Position numbers and translations under genes: made by a program
Notes under the pieces: model-generated
The model's database searches: none
Told to the model about the DNA's origin: nothing
Seen by the model: only the letters and a program-made list of their open reading frames with translations
Assembly: GCA_964619775.1 (NCBI GenBank)
Contig: CAZUFB010000003.1
Coordinates: 1-63,240 of the forward strand
Length of the DNA stretch: 63,240 nt
Origin: CAZUFB01 sp964619775
GTDB lineage: Bacteria > Actinomycetota > Coriobacteriia > Coriobacteriales > UMGS124
Direction: 5' to 3'
In this document: positions 58,927 to 63,240 of the stretch, piece by piece
How the letters are laid out: the number at the start of each line of letters is the position of its first letter
Position numbering within the stretch: position 1 is the stretch's first letter

Positions 58927-60069
58927 CTACATCGCCTCGATTCCGTCGAGCTCGCGGGCCGCCAGCGCGCGCTGGCCCGGCGAAAGCGGTTGGCCGTTCT
59001 GTCGCTCGTAGAACTCCTCGAACAGCTCAAGCGGGTTGCGGCGCGCCAGGTTCGGCAGGTCCGCGGTGTCGGCCGAGCAGCGCGTGCGGGCGTTGTCGTA
59101 CTCGAGCGCCATCACGTTGGGGAACACAGCGCGCAGCCGGCTCAGCGCGTCGGGCGCAGGGTGCTCGTCGGTGAGGACGACCTGAAGGTAGTCCTGCGGG
59201 TCGCCGGCCGCCACCGCCGCGGGCGCCACAAGCTCGTCGAGCGGGCCGCGCAGCCGCCGCATGTCGTGCAGGGGCGTCAGCGCAACGAGCTCGACCGTCA
59301 CCTCGCCTTTGGGCCCCAGCTCCACGAGCGGTGCGCTTTTGGGATAGGGGATTTCGGAGAAGGAGTATTTGAGCGGGCTGCCGGCGTAGCGGACCGTGTC
59401 GCGCCCGATGCGCTGCGGGCGGTGGATGTGTCCCAGGGCCACGTAGTCGAAGGGTTCGAACACGCCCGCGTCCACGTTGTCGAGCCCGCCCACCGGGGCG
59501 ACCTCCGAGTCGCTGCGCTCAGGCTCGACCGACCCGGCGGTCACGAACTGGTGCGCCAGCGCGACGTTGCGCCCGTTCGGGTCGACCTCGCAGGACGCCA
59601 CGACGAGGCGCAGGGCGTCCGTGTAGGTCTCGACGGCGTCGTCGGGAAAGAACGGCCGCACCGTGGCCGGCTTGAGGAAGGGGACGAGCCAGAAGGTCAC
59701 CGGGCCGTACGCGTCTTCCAGCGTGCAGCGGGCGACTGTCCCGTCGAAGACGGGCGGCAGGTGGACCCCCTGCCGTGCGAGCAGCCCCGAGGCGTAGGCG
59801 ACGCGTTCGGCCGAGTCGTGGTTGCCCGGCACGGCGAGCACGTGCGCCCCGGTGGCGACCGCCTCGCCCAAGAACCAGTCGACCAGGGCCACCGCCTCGG
59901 CGCTCGGGGTCGCCTTGTCGTAGAGGTCGCCGGCCACGAGCAGCGCGTCGACCCCGCGGTCGCGCACGATGTCGAGCGCCTCCTCGAGCACGAAGCGCTG
60001 GTCGGCGAGCATGGGGAACTCGTTGACGCGCTTGCCGATGTGCAGGTCCGCCAGGTGGAGCAGCTTCAT
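58927..60069 (-). CDS. sbcD: Exonuclease SbcD
   Basis: A 380-residue metallophosphoesterase nuclease, partner of SbcC. Metal motifs are HLADLHIGKRV, AGDLYDKATP, PGNHDSAERVA and ALGHIHRPQRIG, in the Mre11 order. The C-terminal third is the SbcC-binding helical part. ATG 60069 begins MKLLHLADLH after GAAGGACCGACACCC. The gene is directly upstream of sbcC with no spacer and diverges from moeA across 200 bases. Confidence 0.94.
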   Translation of the reverse strand: MKLLHLADLHIGKRVNEFPMLADQRFVLEEALDIVRDRGVDALLVAGDLYDKATPSAEAVALVDWFLGEAVATGAHVLAVPGNHDSAERVAYASGLLARQGVHLPPVFDGTVARCTLEDAYGPVTFWLVPFLKPATVRPFFPDDAVETYTDALRLVVASCEVDPNGRNVALAHQFVTAGSVEPERSDSEVAPVGGLDNVDAGVFEPFDYVALGHIHRPQRIGRDTVRYAGSPLKYSFSEIPYPKSAPLVELGPKGEVTVELVALTPLHDMRRLRGPLDELVAPAAVAAGDPQDYLQVVLTDEHPAPDALSRLRAVFPNVMALEYDNARTRCSADTADLPNLARRNPLELFEEFYERQNGQPLSPGQRALAARELDGIEAM

Positions 60070-60272
60070 GGGTGTCGGTCCTTCCGTCTCGACAGGATGC
60101 CCGTCGGGCGCCGGCCGCGCAAAACCGTCGGTCGAACCTCGCCATTGTAGCCCCGTTCCGGATGGAAATCGCCTACCATGTCACCCGACACGTCAGGGGA
60201 GCGGCGGCGCGGCCGGTGTCCGTGCGGGACGCCCGTGCCGCCGCGGCACAACCGATACCGAGGGGAGCCCCA

Positions 60273-61538
60273 ATGGACCCGGACCAGAGAATAGACGTAC
60301 AGACCGCGCTTGCCCGCGTGCTCGAGCGCGTCGAGGTGCTCGGCTGCGAGACCGTGCCGCTCGACGGTGCGCTGGGGCGCGTGCTTGCGTGCGACGTCCT
60401 GAGCGACATCGACGTCAACCCGTTCGACAACTCCTCGATGGACGGCTATGCGGTGCGCTCGGCCGACCTTGCAGCCGCTGCGCCCGACGTCCCCGTCGAG
60501 CTCGAGGTCGCGGGCTACATCGGGGCCGGCTCGGTGTACGAGGGCGTGCTCGAGGCCGGCCAGGCGGTGCGCCTCATGACGGGGGCGCCCTTGCCTTCGG
60601 GCGCCGACGCGGTGGTGAAGTACGAGATCGTCGAAGCCGTTTCGGGCGACGGCCTGCAGGTGGGCTCGCGCGTGGCGTTTGCGGCCCCCGTGAAAGCGGG
60701 CGAGGCCGTGCGCAAGGCCGGCGAGGAGTTCAAGGCCGGCGAGGTGGCGTTGCCCGCCGGCACCGTCGTGAACCCCTACGCCTTGGGTATGCTCGCCTCG
60801 GCCGGCGCGACGCAGGTCGCTGTGTGGCGCCGCCCGGTGGTCGGCGTCTTTGCCATCGGCAGCGAGCTCGTGGACGCGGAAGAGCGGCCCGCCCCCGGCA
60901 AGATTCGCGACTGCAACACCTGGTGCCTCGGCGGCCTCGTGCGCGATGCGGGGGCCGAGCTGCGCACCTACGGCATCGTGCCCGACGACCGCGCGGCCAT
61001 CGCCGGCGCCCTCGACGCCGCCCTCGCCGAGTGCGACCTCGTGGTCTCGGCTGGCGGCGCCAGCCAGGGCGACTTCGACTTCATCCGCGAGGTCGTGGCC
61101 GCGCGCGGCGAGCTGGTCTTCACCTACCTCTCACTGCGCCCCGGCAAACGCCAGACGATGGGTGTGGTCGGCGGCAAGCCGGTCTTCGGCCTGTCGGGCA
61201 ACCCCGCAGCCGCGTCGGTGGGGTTCGAGCTCCTCATTCGGCCGGCGCTGCGCAAGATGCAGGGCTTCGACGACCTCGTGCGCCCCTGCGTGGCCGCCGA
61301 CCTTGCCAGCCCCATCAAGAAGAAGGAAGGCCGCGCCTTCTACCAGCGCGGACTGGTGGAGCGCACGGACGACGGCCGCTGGGAGGCGCGCGAGTACGGC
61401 ACGCAGTCGAGCGCGCTGCTCGGCGACCTGGAGCGCTGCAACTGCCTCATCGTGGTTCCTGAGGACAACATGGGCATGGCGGCGGGGGAGCGCGTGGTCT
61501 GCATGCGTATCGATATCCCCGAAGGGGCCCAGATTTAG
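60273..61538 (+). CDS. moeA: Molybdopterin molybdenumtransferase MoeA
   Basis: A 421-residue MoeA that inserts molybdate into adenylylated molybdopterin. The four-domain layout is intact: N-terminal VNPFDNSSMDGYAVRSADL, the MPT/catalytic-loop residues in GAPLPSGADAVVKYE, the MogA-like domain with IGSELVDAEE and SAGGASQGDFD, and LRPGKRQTMGVVGGKPVFGL. The C-terminal barrel follows. The SGNPAAA segment replaces the commoner SGNPVS. ATG 60273 follows GAGGGGAGCCCCA. It heads a Mo-cofactor group with mog and the ModA-like gene, which supplies the formate dehydrogenase. Confidence 0.95.
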   Translation: MDPDQRIDVQTALARVLERVEVLGCETVPLDGALGRVLACDVLSDIDVNPFDNSSMDGYAVRSADLAAAAPDVPVELEVAGYIGAGSVYEGVLEAGQAVRLMTGAPLPSGADAVVKYEIVEAVSGDGLQVGSRVAFAAPVKAGEAVRKAGEEFKAGEVALPAGTVVNPYALGMLASAGATQVAVWRRPVVGVFAIGSELVDAEERPAPGKIRDCNTWCLGGLVRDAGAELRTYGIVPDDRAAIAGALDAALAECDLVVSAGGASQGDFDFIREVVAARGELVFTYLSLRPGKRQTMGVVGGKPVFGLSGNPAAASVGFELLIRPALRKMQGFDDLVRPCVAADLASPIKKKEGRAFYQRGLVERTDDGRWEAREYGTQSSALLGDLERCNCLIVVPEDNMGMAAGERVVCMRIDIPEGAQI

Positions 61539-61556
61539 AGAAGGAGATGTAGGCAC

Positions 61557-62033
61557 ATGGATATCAAGTTTGCAATAGTAACTGCATCCGACACGCGCGA
61601 CATGGCGCAGGACACCGCCGGGGCCGCGCTCGAGGGGCTCATCGCCGCCAACGAGGGCTGGGAGGTCGTGTCGCACGTCGTGGTGAAAGACGACCGTGTC
61701 TCGCTGGCGCAGGCCATCGTCGCGGCCTGCGAGGAGGCCTGCGCCGACATTGTTCTGACCTGCGGGGGGACGGGCCTTTCGATGCGCGACGTGACCCCGG
61801 AGGCCACGATGGACGTCTGCGACCGCAACGTCCCCGGCATCGCCGAGGCCATCCGCGCCGGCTCGATGGTCCACACCAAGCGCGCCATGCTCTCCCGCGC
61901 CCTGTGCATGCAGCGCGGGCCGCACCTGGTCATCAACTTTCCCGGCAGCGAAAAGGCCGCGCGCGAGTGCTGGGAGGTCGTGGCCGACCAGCTCGACCAT
62001 GCGATGAAGATGACCTCGGGCGGAGGACACTAG
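61557..62033 (+). CDS. mog: Molybdopterin adenylyltransferase MogA/MoaB
   Basis: A 158-residue protein that adenylylates molybdopterin before metal insertion by MoeA. The nucleotide and MPT sites are LTCGGTGLSMRDVTPEAT and the Gly-Ser loop INFPGSEKAAREC. The length and the GTG(L/V)S.RD motif fit MoaB/MogA. ATG 61557 follows GAGAAGGAGATG and lies 18 bases after the moeA stop, so the two are one operon. A repeat-like element begins three bases past its stop. Confidence 0.93.
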   Translation: MDIKFAIVTASDTRDMAQDTAGAALEGLIAANEGWEVVSHVVVKDDRVSLAQAIVAACEEACADIVLTCGGTGLSMRDVTPEATMDVCDRNVPGIAEAIRAGSMVHTKRAMLSRALCMQRGPHLVINFPGSEKAARECWEVVADQLDHAMKMTSGGGH

Positions 62034-62035
62034 AA

Positions 62036-62072
62036 CAGTCCGCGGGATTGCCGAGCAGAGCGCGCGATGCGT
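62036..62072 (+). repeat. Palindrome-related half element (copy H)
   Basis: ACAGTCCGCGGGATTGCCGA, followed by GCAGAGCGCGCGATGCG, starts directly after the mog stop. It matches the right arm of the 36431 element (CAGTCCGCGG...CGAGCA) and the segment after DUF5662 at 33466. No second arm follows. Confidence 0.5.
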
Positions 62073-62114
62073 TTCCATACTGAAAACGTTTGAAGGGTTT
62101 TGGTTGAAAAATTT

Positions 62115-62132
62115 TTCTAGAACATTCTAGAA
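62115..62132. promoter_or_regulatory. Tandem TTCTAGAA palindromes upstream of the ModA-like gene
   Basis: Two copies of the 8-bp palindrome TTCTAGAA lie 10 bp apart (62115-62122 and 62125-62132), one helical turn, about 103 bases before the start codon in an A+T-rich stretch. They look like an operator for an unidentified dimeric repressor; the known ModE site TATAT-N7-TAYAT is not obvious. Confidence 0.5.
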
Positions 62133-62234
62133 CAGTTGCACGCGCTGTAGCCGACCGCCATGCAGCGTGCTATTGTACAAACAGTATGCGACGCCGCGGT
62201 GGCGTTGCCCGACGTTCCCGTGGGAGGGGATACC

Positions 62235-63240
62235 ATGTCTCTTGATTTGAACCGCCGTGCCTTTGTGAAGGGTGCTGTCCTGTGCGGTGCCGCCATCGCC
62301 GCTGTGCCCGCCGCGTTCGCTCTCGCCGACGACGCCGAGGAAACCGAGGAGACTGAGGAGACCGAGGAAGCTTCCGGTGACGGTGTCGTCCTGCAGATCT
62401 TTGCCGCCAACTCGCTCGAGAAGGCCATGCCCGAGGTCCAGGCGCTCTACACCGAGCAGAACCCCGGCGTCACCTTCGCCGACACGCAGTTCAAGGCTTC
62501 CGGCGACCTGGTCGAGCAGATGACCGCCGGCGCCGTTGTCGACATCCTGATCACCGCCTCGTCGGGCACCATGGACAACGCCGACGAGGGCGGCCTGATC
62601 GACCCCGACACCCGCATCACGATGTTCAACAACGACCTCGTCATCATTGCGGCCGAGGATTCCGACATCGTCATCGAGGACATCGCCGACGTCGCGAGCG
62701 ACGACATTCCCAGCATCGCCATCGGCGACGCCGCCACCGTGCCGGCCGGCAAGTATGCCAACCAGGCCCTCTATTCGGTGGGCCTCTACACCGGCGAGAA
62801 CGGCGACGACGGCGAGTACGCGTCCGAGATCGCCGACAAGGTGAACTTGGCCGACAAGGTGGGCACCTGCGCCAGCTGGGTGTCGACCGGCGACTGCACC
62901 GTGGGCTTCGTGTACTCTTCTGACGTATACCGCTACGACGGCATCAAGTCCGTCTACACCACCCCCGAAGACTCCCACGGCACCATCGTGTATCCCGGCG
63001 CGGTGGCCTCCGACGCTCCCAACCCTGTCGAGGCCGCCGACTTCCTCGACTTCTGCATGAACGACCCGGACGCCCTGCGCATCTGGTCGGAGTACGGTTT
63101 CGAGGTCGCCGAGGAGGAGGAAGAGGACGCCGACACCGAGACCTCCGAGGGCGCCTACGCCGACGGCACCTACGAGGCCAGCGGCACCGGCATCGGCGGC
63201 TCGGTGCCCGTGACCGTCACCATCGAGGGCGGCGTCATCG
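62235..63240 (+). CDS. modA: ModA-like molybdate-binding protein with C-terminal FMN_bind domain (3' truncated)
   Basis: The open frame runs from ATG 62235 past the window end (at least 335 residues). Residues 1-32 form a Tat-type signal (LNRRAFVKGAVLCG). An acidic linker (EETEETEETEE) leads to a molybdate-type periplasmic binding domain, residues about 52-290: LQIFAANSLEKAMPEVQ, the substrate loop TASSGTMDNADEGG, PAGKYANQAL and the TGDCTVGFVYSSDVYRY segment. After a second acidic linker the sequence YADGTYEASGTGIGGSVPVT begins an FMN_bind-type domain, as in extracellular flavinylated proteins. It would bind molybdate or tungstate for an importer and follows moeA and mog. ATG follows GGGAGGGGATACC. 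The fusion is unusual. Confidence 0.85.
   Translation, partial: MSLDLNRRAFVKGAVLCGAAIAAVPAAFALADDAEETEETEETEEASGDGVVLQIFAANSLEKAMPEVQALYTEQNPGVTFADTQFKASGDLVEQMTAGAVVDILITASSGTMDNADEGGLIDPDTRITMFNNDLVIIAAEDSDIVIEDIADVASDDIPSIAIGDAATVPAGKYANQALYSVGLYTGENGDDGEYASEIADKVNLADKVGTCASWVSTGDCTVGFVYSSDVYRYDGIKSVYTTPEDSHGTIVYPGAVASDAPNPVEAADFLDFCMNDPDALRIWSEYGFEVAEEEEEDADTETSEGAYADGTYEASGTGIGGSVPVTVTIEGGVI

Noticed and set aside
56557..60150. A 1197-codon plus-strand open frame across sbcC and sbcD
   Set aside because: Antisense to two complete, well-supported genes and of low-complexity Arg/Gly/Ala composition.
1..63240. CRISPR array
   Set aside because: No series of short direct repeats with regular unique spacers was seen; the repeats present are palindromic and dispersed, and no cas gene was found.
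1..63240. tRNA or rRNA genes
   Set aside because: No cloverleaf with a GGTTCRANTCC-type T-arm or rRNA-like stretch was recognised on either strand.
1..63240. Classical insertion sequence or prophage
   Set aside because: No transposase, integrase or phage structural gene is visible; the DUF559-like proteins are not transposases by sequence.

Overview
The window is strongly G+C-rich, with dense coding on both strands and many long shadow ORFs. The gene content suggests an anaerobic actinobacterium of the class Coriobacteriia, most likely family Eggerthellaceae. The pointers are Tat-exported flavoproteins with C-terminal FMN_bind domains, a selenocysteine formate dehydrogenase, a full molybdenum-cofactor tail, and D-serine dehydratase. 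This placement is an inference from gene content; no rRNA or tRNA gene is present. Two runs of exactly 100 N (7897-7996 and 36566-36665) mark scaffold gaps, and the first is flanked by the same 50 bp on both sides.

Layout. 1-8 kb: the 3' end of ettA, a DUF2891 protein, a PPP-type phosphatase, a hypothetical protein, an MFS exporter, dsdA and a first DUF559-like nuclease-fold protein. 8-12 kb: a leftward operon (DUF4430 lipoprotein, ECF T, fused ECF ATPases, ECF S) behind a probable cobalamin riboswitch, so most likely a corrinoid importer. 12-17.8 kb: a decayed radical-SAM gene, ppc, an ArfB-like release factor, and two membrane proteins. 17.9-20.3 kb: a copper module of a P1B ATPase and CsoR with two visible operator-like palindromes. 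20.6-28 kb: an SDR enzyme, then a formate dehydrogenase operon. Its catalytic subunit is read through an in-frame TGA (selenocysteine 391) with a matching SECIS hairpin. tlyA, an nhaA remnant and a thioesterase follow.

28-45 kb: a lipoprotein, an NdpA-like nucleoid protein, a second DUF559-like paralogue, small membrane and DUF5662 proteins, a large Tat-exported OYE/FAD/FMN_bind reductase, a LysR regulator, a Tat alkaline phosphatase, a SixA-CHAD fusion, a UvrA-like ATPase, an ABC remnant and an ArsC-like protein. 45-60 kb: helD, htpG, an alcohol/aldehyde dehydrogenase pair, def-fmt-rsmB and sbcDC. 60-63 kb: moeA, mog and a ModA-like protein that runs off the window into an apparent FMN_bind domain. 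The Mo genes would supply the cofactor for the formate dehydrogenase.

The least explained layer is a set of large intergenic palindromes. Three are about 97-100 bp (435, 16373, 36431) and three are about 220-245 bp (6437, 30692, 44361). Two of the large ones sit directly downstream of the only two DUF559-like genes in the window, and the third is a solo copy related to the first. This looks like a nuclease gene paired with a palindromic repeat, comparable in logic to REP/RAYT pairs but with a different protein fold. That interpretation is a hypothesis.
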